Positions 20,600-32,700 of a DNA stretch of 64,000 nucleotides are shown piece after piece (within the stretch, counting starts at the first letter, position 1; each line of letters starts with the position of its first letter). Under the pieces are notes generated by a model. That model saw nothing but the letters and a program-made list of their open reading frames with translations, had not been told where the DNA came from and did no database searches. Both the position numbers and the translations under genes were made by a program. Source of the stretch: Ceratobasidium sp. AG-K (Eukaryota; Basidiomycota; Agaricomycetes; Cantharellales; Ceratobasidiaceae); the NCBI GenBank assembly GCA_037039685.1, contig JAWNGF010000001.1:8866001-8930000 (forward strand), given 5' to 3'.

Positions 20600-22749
20600 A
20601 TGTCCCAGCAGAACCGCCGGGCAGGAAGAAATCCGATAGGCAGGGGCGGGCCCGCCGCCATCGCCCCCCATGCACCGCAGCCCCCGACGCCGGCGACAGA
20701 CAACCCAGAGTTGTTTGTCGATCTGATGATGGGTGCCCCGCTGTCCATCTATGTTGAGAAGGACGTCCCGGGCCGTGACGAGATCGTGCGCCTCATCGAA
20801 GTGAGTAGCGCACGCCTGAGCAAAAATTATCTGACAATTCGCAGAAACATGGAGGGATGGTGGCCACGGCATACAGTACTGTTCCATACATCCTGGGTGA
20901 GTTGTGCGAGTTGTTTTGGGACGGCCCCTGACACCGTGCAGTGGACCCCACAAAGGAGTCGGGACAGAACTTGTTTAGGCAGTATAGTGCCAAGCGCGGC
21001 AAGATTGTGCTCAACGCCGCCTGGGTCCACGCCTGCATCCAAGCTGGTCAGCTGCAAACATTCAAGACAAACTACGCCGGCTTCAAGGTCGACGGTACCG
21101 AACGGGACAGAGCCCCCGACCAGCCTGCGCCCCCCGCCCCCGCGCCACCGCAACCCGCTCCCCCCGACACTCCCCGCCGTCCTCGGACCGCCTCGCGCCG
21201 CCCCCGCCCCGACGCACAGCCACCGGCGTTTCAACCTCTGCAGCAGTATCCCCAGCAGTGGCCCGAGCACCACTACCCCCAGCCGCAGCAGCCGTACTAT
21301 GCGGGCGCACCTCCACCGAACCAGTGGGCGACCAACCAAGCCCAGTACTCGGCCCTCGGGGTGCCCTTGAGCATAGAAGGATCGGCATATGGCGCTACGT
21401 ATCCGTATCCCGACGAGCACGAGTGGCCGACGGAAGAGCCGGACCAGTATTACCCGCAGTTCCCACCTCAGGTTCCGTACGATTATATTCAGCCACCCAA
21501 TCCACCTGTGGCGCCTGCGCCGCCCGCAGAGGACACGTCCCAGAGTCCAGAACCACCCGAGCCCGAAGAGGAAGAGGAGAATACCCGTGGTCGCAAGCGC
21601 ACCCGAAGTGGCCGCACTCGTAATGTATGTTACTAGTAGTATTTTTAGCTCAGACTAACCCCCCGGCAGGCCCTCTCAGAAAAAGTCGACCCCCAGAAAC
21701 TCGTCTCGGCCCGAGGACCTCCGACGAGTTCGCCCGATCCTCCAGCCCGGGTCATCAAGTCCACCCATGGCGGGAATTTGTTCACCGCCGACGACGTCCA
21801 GTATCTCAAGTCATACATTGAGTACTGCCAGAACCAAGGCCTCGTACTATCGCTCCGTGAGATTTGCGAGCGCCTGGCAGTCAAGGCGCCGCACCATACA
21901 TTCTACTCATGGCGTCGGTACTGCAACAAGCACCAGATCCGGCTCGGCGCTTATACCATGGATGACCCGATCTCAGAGGATGGGCTGGGTACTACGACGG
22001 CTGGCAGCAGCAACCAAGCCGGATCGACGTCGACGCATCAGCTAGCCGCCCCATCGTCTTCGGCTGCCGGAGCTGCCCGTCCATCGACCGTCGGGCTCGG
22101 GCGCACCGACCGGAGCCCAACTCCGCCCCGCGCACTCTACCGAAGCACAACCGGGAAAGGCATCGCATTCACCGAAACGGACGTTACGTTCCTCATGCGA
22201 TTCCTTCACTATCGCCGCCGCAAGAATCCCGAGCTTGACATGGTCCAGTTTTGGAAGGACGTCGCTGAACGCGCACCCCATCACTCACGTGCGTCGTGGA
22301 TGAAGTACTGGCGCCGACACAAGCACGAACTCGAGGCAGATCCCCCGGTCCCACCTCCGCCGCCACCCGTCTCGTTTTCGTTGAGGCAGCCCCCACCTCC
22401 GCCTCCTCAGCCGGTCACTCAACCACTCCCACAGGGACCACCGCAAAAACGCAAGCGGTACGACCACGACGATGATATGCTCCTCGCCCAGTACTTTGCG
22501 ACTGGTCCGACTGGCACAAGCGACGCAATCTTCCAGAGATTCGCGAGGCAGCATCCACACCATCCGTGGAAGGGCTGGCAAGAGCATCATCGGATCCACA
22601 AGACCCAGATAGATCACATGATGAAGAAGATCTTGCAAAGCAATGCCGTTGCGGCAATCGCGGCCGGAGCTGCTCCTCCTGGGGGTACGATGGTGGGTGT
22701 GGTCGAGGATGGCCTGCAGAATTTTGCGCTGGAGAGCATGGAGGCTTAG
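20600..22749 (+). CDS. RAP1: RAP1-like telomere protein with BRCT and three Myb-like repeats
   Basis: Four exons (20600-20800, 20845-20896, 20942-21624, 21670-22749) give 671 aa. A BRCT domain occupies about residues 35-130 (HGGMVATAYSTVPYILVDPT, IVLNAAWVHACIQAGQLQTF). It is followed by a Pro/Gln/Tyr-rich linker of about 150 residues and a basic-acidic stretch. Three Myb-type units follow: FTADDVQYLKSYIEY ... SWRRYCNKHQ, FTETDVTFLMRFLHYRRR ... SWMKYWRRH, and YDHDDDMLLAQYFATGP ... GWQEHHRIHKTQ. BRCT plus Rap1-type Myb domains defines the shelterin subunit Rap1. The expected C-terminal RCT domain cannot be recognised in the short tail. Its last 300 bp recur as two decayed copies downstream. Confidence 0.82.
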
Positions 22750-23257
22750 GGGGTGGTGTGGCGATGTTGCGTTGATACACGGTAGTCATTGGTGTGTGGG
22801 ACACGAAGGAGTGTACGTCGGAATGCGGTCGTCGGTCGAGGATGAGGACACGGAGTGGGCTACGTTTTTGTTCGTGTGTATGAGTTTTTCCCCTTCTTCG
22901 TATGTCTTATATGGCTTTATGGTTTATACGTGTACGTACTAAATTGCGATTCTGGAGTATCCTATTAGTGTTTGTGTGTATTGGGTGGCGGTGACTGATT
23001 TATAACTTTGAGACTGTAGCTTGACTCGGGATCATTGCTCTGATTTTGGAGGATAAGCAATGTTCTTTCATTGTCGAGTGGTAAAGTGGATCCCAGGCCC
23101 TCATCGTTGCGTGCAGGTTTGCGGATGTACGAGCATTAATACATCAGAGTGCGAGAGTCGAAATACAAAACATTGTGCAAAGCATATTTACGAGCTCGAG
23201 AGCCATGAAGTCGGTTCCGACGACAAATTTTCCTGAGTGATAGCCGAGCTAGCAGCG

Positions 23258-26200
23258 TCAGTGGGCTCGACCTCGGGGATAAGTGCAAATCGCCGGACGG
23301 GAGCCTTTGGTGACCCTGCGTAATAAGTTAGCTACATTATCATTTGACTTGGGGCACAGCCTACAAATATTTAAAACCCCGTCGGGTGTACCAGACACGA
23401 CCATGAATCCGGAGGCTGGCTTACTGTTGCAAGCAAAGGTTCCAGTCTATGTCTCGGGTTCAGTAAAGGCAGCGTGTTAATGGAAGGTAGGGCTTACCGC
23501 TTCGTTGTCGTTTGGTTGTAATATGTGAAGTAACACAGCTGTTGTCTTATCCCAGATGTACAGCTCGCCGGCTGAGATAATCCATTTGTGAGATAATGTC
23601 CTGGCCATGACTCCGCCGCTCACTTTTTGAAGCACAGCACACAAACGCATTGCTGGGTCCACCGAAGAAGCTCGAACCCACAAAATCGACCGGAGACTAT
23701 TGGAGACGGAAGTTGGGGGGATAAATCGGTACGATTACTAGAATAGCTTACCTTTATAGGATAAGCTATTATTATACAAATTCTGAGCACAAGGGGAGAG
23801 GATGCAGGCGGATTAGCGGGGCTCACTTTGGAATAGCGTTAATTTTGCGACCTGTCCCTCAGACCCCTTCATGTCAATTCTCCACAATTGTGGCGGCGAC
23901 TTGTCCTCGTAAGACACCAATACAAATGTACTCTTTTCGCTATGCGCCTGTGATCACGGCATCGTTAAATATACCCGCTGGGATAAAATAATATATAACT
24001 TACACACAAGGATACGCTGCGTACTTCTTGTAGCAATGGTACACGACTATGTAGGGATTTCGGCGATCAGGGGCTAGGTGGTCACAAATAGCAGGTGTAT
24101 GTACGCACTGTTCAACTCATCCCGTCATCATATTGTAAACTAAGAAATTTCAGCCGCAGGCCCAAGTTCAATAATCTTACCAAAGAACACATACCGAGCA
24201 ACTGCTTCTCTGCACGAGACTGAGTTGGCTGAAAGTTATCTTTGCTCTTCAAGAGCGTACCCACAGCCACAACGCGATTCTCATCCTCCATGACGGCCGT
24301 GTCCCAGATCTTAATGCGCTCCAATGTGCGTGTCTTGACCAATTTCCCGTCAGTGTTCTACAACAACACTTTAGCTAGTAGCGACTTTGGAAGAACAAAC
24401 GAAGTGTACCACTTGAACGAAATCGGTATTCATAGCGCCCTCAGTGTACTCGACCAATAAAAAGCCCTTTCCACTGGGCATCCAGCAAGCAGATTCAATC
24501 GAACGACCTCTGTAAAGAGCACGTTGCCCCGTGTTGTTCTAACGTTTCAGGTGTCAGTTCTTGTTGTGGCGTTTCGGGCGCATATACTCACTTGAGTATC
24601 CCAGACTTTGATTGACCTTTGTGTTCTGGTCAGTAGCTTACTTCCGTCAGGCGACCATGCAATCTGATGTACGAAGCCACCCGCAGATACTAGGTAGTTC
24701 GGTTTTGCGCATAGCTCTACTTTCTCGCTAATATTCCATATAATTGCTGTATGGTCCCAACTGTTGAAGTTAGCCAGCACCTGTACAGAGCTCGATGATG
24801 TATTGAAATACCTGTAGGTGGCTAGAAAATCTCCGTTGGGGCTGAATTGCATATGCTTCACCAGCGCTATATGTTCGTTTAAGCTCTGAGCCACTTGCAA
24901 GGTCTCAACTTTAGGCTTAATTCCTCGGTTCTGGGCGTTCTGAGCGGAATACATAGCACTATAGCCTTCAGACGATTCACGACGTGCTCGGGACAGTACA
25001 CCGGAAGGCATATTTCTACGGGAGGATGCACTACGTGCGACCCTGTTTATAACCATGACCTATGTAGAATTATTATGTCAATTCCTATAGTTGACACCGA
25101 AGTGATGTCTTCACCCGTTCCACTGCGCTCTTCAACCGCTTGGTATGAGGATGGTGCGTGCTTCCCGAAGGTGGCAAGGTTGTCCGCTGAACCGGCAAGC
25201 ATTCCCGTGTCTGTTTGCTGGCGTCGAGAGTAGGGTGTGGCGAGCATTCCGAGACAGAACATTTTTCACTGTTCTCGACATTACCAGAATGGATTCCGGT
25301 CTTGTGGGAAGAAACCGCGGGACCTGAGCTGGGGCCGAGGGAAGGACCGCATCCACTGGGCCTGGTGAAATCGGGTGTGTGTGGTTGCATCTCCTCATCG
25401 TTTTGTGCCCGCGTGCAGGAGCAATTACAATAAGCATAAATGTCCCTAAGTCCCTCCTTCATACGACTGAATTGAGCATACAGCCACGCCTTCAGTTTTG
25501 GAAGGATGTTTTTGCGGGGTCGTTGTTGGATTCGTGTGACTCCGGCCTTAAGATATTCGTAGATTTTGACTTTGATTTCCCTCAGTTTCTCGTACAGCAA
25601 GCTCTGGCCGCCCGTAGACGAGAAGATCCAACGCTCCGATATAAACCAGATGCCAGCGGACACTGCTCGTGGAATAAGTGGCAATCTTAAATGGGCGCAG
25701 GCTGCTTACCAAGGCCGGTGGACGCCACGGTCGTGAGGGCCAGGAGTAAATCGCTTACGGCTCGGCTTTGGTTGCTGCTATATGTGAAAGCTACAAATTT
25801 GGTACATGAGGTTCAATACAATATGTTTTGAGGAAAACTGAATTTATCCTTGCCACATAATCCAAGGCAAAACGCCATCATCGAACCCTATATAGGTGTG
25901 GTCAATTAACCAACAATCTGCTGGGCAGTTAGAAGCTCGACGAACGTACAATCAAGAGTGCGGCTGGCGATCGATTGATCCATGTTGAAACCCACCCTTT
26001 ACAAAGCAATTAGTATTTTCTTCGTGATCAGATGGTGAGCCTAGAGCCAAGCCTACAGGGAAGATAGTCGTGAGGCGAACGATATATGGCGGCACGCCCT
26101 ATTTCAAGCGTGTTTCAGCTGGCATATTGCACTTAAATGGAAATAATAAGACAAACAGTGATATGCAAGCTAATTTTCAAAGTGCGAGAGCCATTAATAC

Positions 26201-28083
26201 TTGTATGGTCCTAAAATATATGCTATTCTCACCTGCGAATTGATGGCACTGGCGATTGAAAGGAACAGGCTCTGTGGTCATCATCAAACCCTGAACTGTA
26301 ATCCTTGCTCGAATCGCACAAACAGTAAACCATAGGCCATTTACTAAATCCGCCAGTGGACTGCCAGTTTGCTGAGAGCTGCGAGAAACATTGTCATAAG
26401 TATCCGTTCCTGTCGCCTGGTGCTGGTTCAAGGTGACCACTGACCTCATTTGAATTGTTGTGGCAGTTACACCACTAAAGAGTGTAGCCTACAGATCAGT
26501 TGGTAAGAGGGAATTCGACACGGCTCATATATAGGTGCGGGTGCTTGGGGTTCAAGGAGTATCGTTGCGCCTTGGCAAAGCCGGGATGCCATCTTAGGGC
26601 TACGCCAGACATGAAGCACGATCGTGTCCTCCTTGCGCCGGCTCGGTTTGCAATGATCATGATAACACAAAATATACTAACCATAGCGGAGAGGGAGTGT
26701 AGACTGTTGGCAGCCTGGCTTTGTGCATCCCGGATCGTGGGCACATCAACCTAGTAAATGGATCAGGATTACTATCTGGTGGGGTACGATAGATCCTCAA
26801 CCTCAATAAAATCATCTAACCCCCTTTTCATTCCCTCTAAGTGTATTCCAATATCAATACTCAAGCCGTTGATGTATCTTCGCACAGCGATTGTTGTGAT
26901 CTGGCCCTCTAAAGACGGAGGCGCTGAGCTGTGTTAATCCACGAAGTGCTGCATACACCCACCGAAATCCCGTAAACATGACGCCCGGTACTGTGTGATC
27001 TGTTTAGATGGTACAACAAAGGCAGCACTTTCATTTACCTTTAAGTCCTCAGCAAATGAAAGAAACGATGCGTTTACGAGTTCATCATTGTATCCCAATA
27101 TGTCGTTCCTGAAACCCGACACAAGTCAAAGTCCGAAAAACGTCGGTCAGTAATCCCTAAGTTGAACACGTTTAGATTACGCACAAACGTGCCACAAACG
27201 TACGGATATGGGTTTCAAGCTCATCCATTTCGTTAGGAAGAAGTTTTAGATCCCTTTGAGGCTCTAGCTGTGGCCGTACCCCCATATGCACCCGATTTCG
27301 CTTTGCCTTCGTGCACATCCTTGAAGGGAAGCAGATAAGCCAGAGGTAGACATTGTAGGACAAATCGAACACTTACCCCTGTCTATCGAGCTTACGCTTA
27401 ACTTCGGGGAACAACTCCGTGGCCTTGGGCAAGCGGTCAGTCAAATAGTAGCGGCTTGTATACTTAACTCCACTCACGTTCTCCCGAAACAGATGCTCGA
27501 TCTGGAAAAGCCCACCCCGCAGGTGATATGTTGCATTTAAGAGTCCAGCACTCGACCCCAGCTGCCTAACTGCGTTCGCGAACGCCTGGAGCTGGCGGTT
27601 GAGGTTGCTAACCTGTTTGTCGAATGCACGAAAGTTGGCAATACCCTCTCGGGATTGAAAATCTTGGGTTGCGTATACAATGAATCGACGCGCCTAGGTA
27701 CGTTGGATCAGAGATGCCTTGTCATACCTTCAGAATAGGCTAAGCCACCAGCAGTGCCAACTCGAGCTGAGTGCCAACTGTAGTCCTGTATTTCGCGGTC
27801 AAAGTCGTCTTCCTCAGTCAGCTCCTCAACTAGCTCCGATAATATTCCTCGAAGCGTCTGCTTGCGTTTAGCCGATGTCGACGCTACGAAAGACATCAAT
27901 CAAGGTAACGAATGTCACGTTTTAAAGTGTTTTACCATGACGCTCTGCCTTTCGAAACGATGCAGGCTCGGCCGAAAAGGGTTCATTACGAACTATGAGA
28001 GGAGGAAAGAGACGTGGTGTTAGCCCTAAATAATCTCAACTAGTGGTATAGTTTGCCTTACGTCTCACAATCCCCTCTGTCAT
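23258..28083 (-). CDS. Membrane-WD40 protein, copy A (multi-exon)
   Basis: The first exon (28062-28083, MTEGIVR) splices to LRNEPFSAEPASFRKAERHG and then to ASTSAKRKQTLRGILSELVE, with phases agreeing. A helical N-terminal part follows (LNRQLQAFANAVRQLGSSAG; NDILGYNDELVNASFLSF; GLSIDIGIHLEGMKRGLDDF). A membrane part comes next: ATLFSGVTATTIQM near 26460, SLFLSIASAINSQ near 26240, FVAFTYSSNQSRAVSDLLLA near 25780 and AVSAGIWFISERWIF near 25650. The C-terminal WD40 repeats include HMQFSPNGDFLAT, IIWNISEKVELC, IAWSPDGSKLLT and IKVWDTQ. The last blocks are WIISAGELYIWDKTTAVLL and FMVVSGTPDGVLNICR, ending at TGA 23258-23260. Exon edges in the middle were not all fixed. Function is unknown; a surface or endomembrane sensor is one guess. 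Confidence 0.65.
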
Positions 28084-28929
28084 CGAAGTTGAACTGAAGT
28101 TATGTTGCTGGGTTATCGAAAGCGACAGCTCAATGCCTGAGGGGTTATATATCCGATTCCCCACTCTAGTGGGCCAGACAAGAGGCAGCGTCTATCCGTG
28201 TCGCACGCTACAACAAGGACATACATGCGCCTGTCACTCCACACTTGGTGCCTGGTTTGTGACCGAGACCGATGATACTGTAACACGTGCCCACCTTACT
28301 CGAGATTGCGCTTGATTTGCGATAATACTCGTGTATCAATGATTAGAATTAGAAATTGTACTCTTTTGGCGACTATGCAGGTTGGTGAGTAACGTTGGCT
28401 GAAGGGACACTGAGCAGCATAGACACTTACCTACTAACCCTAGTGCAGACCAACATATAATTCCGGCACGGTGACCAGCCGTGCCAATCATCGGAAATGT
28501 CTGGCAAGTTGTTTCTCTTTTCATACGTTTATCTAGCCGTTTTGTTTGAATACTTGGAGACTGTGTTTGAGACTGCCAACACTCTCGTTGAACGGGTGGA
28601 AGGTAGCTACATCCTCTCGAGAGTGGAAGTCTTGAGGTAAGCCCGTGATAGGTTAGTATATGATTGCATCTACTGGAAATACAGAGGTTTAAATGTACCT
28701 TCAGGATCACCGATACCCCCAGTAACGAAGATTCCGGTGTCGGATCCCTCTTCCCTCGTCAGGCTTCTATGAACCGCCGTCGCCGGAACCGCGAGTTTCA
28801 CAGACTCCAGTTCTAGAAAGGCGTTGTCGGACGTGCACTTCTCACTCGCGAGCGTAGCACATGAAGTACTGGTTCCTACACGAGCGCGAAGGTCTACAAG
28901 CTGTATCTGCCCTGCCTCCTGTATATCTC
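28084..28929. other. Spacer between duplicated units
   Basis: Upstream region of copy A and unassigned sequence up to the first RAP1 tail fragment. No gene is recognised; a 124-codon minus-strand frame at 28336-28710 has no support. Confidence 0.4.
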
Positions 28930-29340
28930 GTTTTCCTTCCGTTGGTCTCTACCTTCTCAGCTGTTCACAGAACCCTCTCGTAAGGTCCACCACATGAACA
29001 CAGGCAATACAACGACAATGATATTCTTTTCGCGTAGTACTTTGCTCCCGGACTGGCCAAAACGGGCGATACGATCCTTCCGGGGTTCGCGAAGCAGCAC
29101 TTGCACCACCTGTGGAAATGTTGATAAGAGGATCATTGGATCTACAAGACCCCGGCCGATCACATGGTGCCGGCGGAGGAGGCCCTTCAGAGTAATGCTT
29201 TTGTGGCAGTTGTGGCTGGGACCCCTCTTCCTGGGGTATGAGATGGGCGTGGTCGGGGGCCGGTTGCAGAACTTTGGGTTAGGAGTACGGAGGCTTAGGG
29301 CGTATTATGTCAATGGTGCGTCGATAAATGGGTAATTATT
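28930..29340 (+). pseudogene. Decayed duplicate of the RAP1 3' end, fragment 1
   Basis: This aligns with about 22390-22790. Conserved pieces include ACGACAATGATATTCTTTTC against ACGACGATGATATGCTCCTC and GGATCATTGGATCTACAAGA against AGCATCATCGGATCCACAAG, then the downstream GCAGAACTTTGGG against GCAGAATTTTGCG. Indels break the third Myb-like unit, and no start or splice site remains. It marks the left edge of duplication unit 2. Confidence 0.75.
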
Positions 29341-29783
29341 AGTGCGTTAGGATACAGAGGGCGAGTCGAGGACGCAGAGTGGATTGCGTTTTTGCTCGTT
29401 TGTATGAACTCTTCCCCTTCTTCCTAAATCTTATAGGGTTTCATGGTTTATAAGTGTGCGCCCTAAATCGTGATTCTGAAGTCTGATGAGAGGGATAGTA
29501 TTGTGTAATCATCGTACATTCCAAGTTTACAATATCGCAGCGCTCCAGAGAACGGGCATTTGTTCTACTTGATATATTGAGCCGTGATGTGAACTTCAGC
29601 TCGTCGTGTTGCATACAAGTCCGCAGAGGTATAGGAATACAAAGATCAGAGCAAGGGGGCTCAAGTATATGTGATCATTCAAAGCATACTTAGAGAGGTT
29701 ACAAGGTCCTCTCAGACCACTACTTTTGTTCAGAGGGAGAGGTTGGAGTTGAGCCAGCGGTATCAGTGGATTCGGGTACTGGC

Positions 29784-32700
29784 TCAAACGCTGCCCGCCT
29801 GGTGGGAGCTCGAGTCCGTGGCGCGGTGGATGCATCGGGTGATACCGAGGGTATATTGGGTGGTTCTGTCGATGGCCTGGGTGACCCTGTGGAATAATTT
29901 GGTCAGGTTGTCACTCGATGTAAGAATATAACCTACATATATTCAAACCCCCGTCAACGGTCCCAGACACAACCTTGAATTCGAAGCCTTCCTTGCTGTT
30001 ACAAGCAAAGGTTTGGGTCTTTGTGGTGGGTTTAGTAAAGCAGCTCATTAGTCAAAAGTGGGGCTTACAGTTTCGTTAACTTTTGGTGGCAAGATGGAGA
30101 GTAATGCGCCGGTCTTCCGATCCCAAATGTAAAGCTCGCCAGCTGAGATGACTCTCTCGTAAGTTAATCCCTCGGCTGTGGCCTAAGCACCTACCTTTTG
30201 AAGGACAACACACAAGTGTGTTCTCGGGGCCGCCAAAGAAGCCCGAACCCACAAATTCGGTTGAAGACTATTTGAGTCGTAAGTTTCAGGCTAAGAATGT
30301 AAGATGAAGTAATGAAATAGCTTACTTTAACAAAATACGCTGTTGTAGCGTAAGGTCTAAGCTTAGAGTAGGGCGCGTAGATAGATTAGCAGAGCTCACA
30401 ATGCGAAAGTGTCAAATTTGCTTCCTGTTCCCCAAGAGGTTTCCCCTCCTTCTTGATTATGTCAACTCTCCACAACTGTGGTGGCGATTTGTCTTCATAA
30501 GAGACCAATGCGAACGTATTCTTTTCGCCAAGGACCTGTGATCGTGGTGTCACCGCATACATCGAGGATGATACGAAGTGAGACTTACACACAACGATAA
30601 GCCACGGACTTCTCGTAGTAATGGCGCACAACTATTTAGGTCCCAATATCGTTAATCAAACGCTTGGCTGAAATAGTAATGAACATATGTACGCACTGTT
30701 CCACACATTTTGTCTTCATGTTATATACTAGAGGTTTGTATAAGTGACTGCAACCACGGATAAAATAATATTACTAATGAATACTTACCGAGTATTCGCT
30801 TCTCAGCGCGAGACTGAGTGGGCTGGAGGTTATCCTTACTCTTGACGAGTGTGGCTACGGCCACCACGCGGTCCCCGTCCGCCATGACAGCAGCTTCCCA
30901 TATTTTGATCCTCTTCAGAGGGTGTGTCACAGCCGTTTTCCCATTAATATCCTAGGAACGACAACTCAGCTACTGGCTACTTCAAACAACCAAACAATAC
31001 GTACCAATAGGACCAGATTAGTGCCTGTAACCTCCTCGTTCGCACCATCTTCATTCACAACGTCTTTATCCTCGTCTTCATCCCCATTCTCGCTCGTACA
31101 ATCCTTTCTCACAACTTCCGTAACGTACTCCACCAGCAAAAGGCGATCCCCACTTGGCATCCAGGAAGCAGATTCGATCAAATTAGGTCTGTTTATATCG
31201 TCGTGTCCTTTGGTGGTCTACAGTAGGACGTTAGCTATCGTCGCAAGGTTCAGACACATGCTCTTACACGATTATCCCAGACTTTGATTGCATGCTGCGC
31301 TACAGTCAGGAGTTTGCTTCCGTCAGGCGACCATGCTATCATCTGCACAAAGCCGGCCGCAGATGATAGATAATATGGGATCTGATGTTTGACTACTTTC
31401 TCGCCAATTTTCCATATGATTGTGGTGCGATCCCAGCTGTCAACGATATTTAGCACATGTACAGTTCAACAACACAGGGGAATACCTGGATGTGGCTAGA
31501 AAGTCTCCAGTAGGATCGAATTGCATATGCCTCACTAGCGCCGTGTGCTCGTTCAAGTGTTGAATCGTTTGTAGCCTATCAACTCTAGGTTTGATCCTTC
31601 GAAGTTGTGAGCTCTGGGCGGCCGAGCTTGCACTATAACCTTCACGGCGCACTGAGGGTCTCTTACCGGAAGACGCTCGAGTGCGAGAAGACGTGCTACG
31701 GTTTGTGGCCCGACGTATAGCCATCAACTATGAGGGGTTACGAAGTTGAAGTTTAGAACGATCGCCAAAAAAGGCCCTCCAAAACGCTCACCCGCTTTAC
31801 CGCGCTTTGCCACCGCTTAGCGTACGTTCCATATTTGTGTTCAGGGGGTGAGTCTAGGAGCGCTGGGGCCGTCTCCGTGGTCAATGAGCCCCCTCGCCCT
31901 CGTTTGCTAAGGTCTGGGGAGACGTGCGATGTAAATTCTGGGACAAGACATTCTTCATGTCTCTCATCGAGGATGTCGTCCTTGAAGGAGGAGGTCGCGG
32001 GATTCGGGTGGGAGCCAGGGGTGTGATTGCAGTTACCAAAGTCAGTGCAGGTACAAGGGCGCACGGGCGCCTGCATCTCTTCGTCATCTTGCACACGCGC
32101 ACAAGAACAAGTGCAAAATGTGCGAATTCCTCCGAGTTTCGTTTTAAGATGCTGAAATTGAACACACAACCAAGCCTTTGGGATCTGGAGGATATTTTCC
32201 GGGTGTCGGATCCGGTTGATTCCAAGAACTCCATAGATTGTATCTCCCGTTTCCCTCAGTTTCTCATACAACAAGCTTTGGCCTTGTGTAGACGAAAATA
32301 TCCAACGCTCAAAGATAAACCAGAGGCCTACGGAGACTGCTAGCGCGATAAGTAGCTGCTTCTATGCGATTGCTAGCTGTTTTACCTAGCCCGGTGGACG
32401 CCAAAGTCGTGAGAGCCAAGACCAAACTGCTGACGGCTCGGTGTTGATTGCTGCTATAGGTAAACACTATAAATCCGACATGTGAAGGGATCAAGGCGAT
32501 GTTCTTCAGTGACAAATAAGGATGCTCCTACCACATAATCCAAGGCAAAATGCCATCATCGAGCCCTACGTTCATGAAGCTAATTAGCACCGACAATTTT
32601 CGAGCCTAGTTGGTATCCGATAAACATACAATCAAGAGTCCGGCTGGCGATCGATGAAGCCATGTCTCGACCCACCCTTTGGCAGGCTAGTTGGTTTTTT

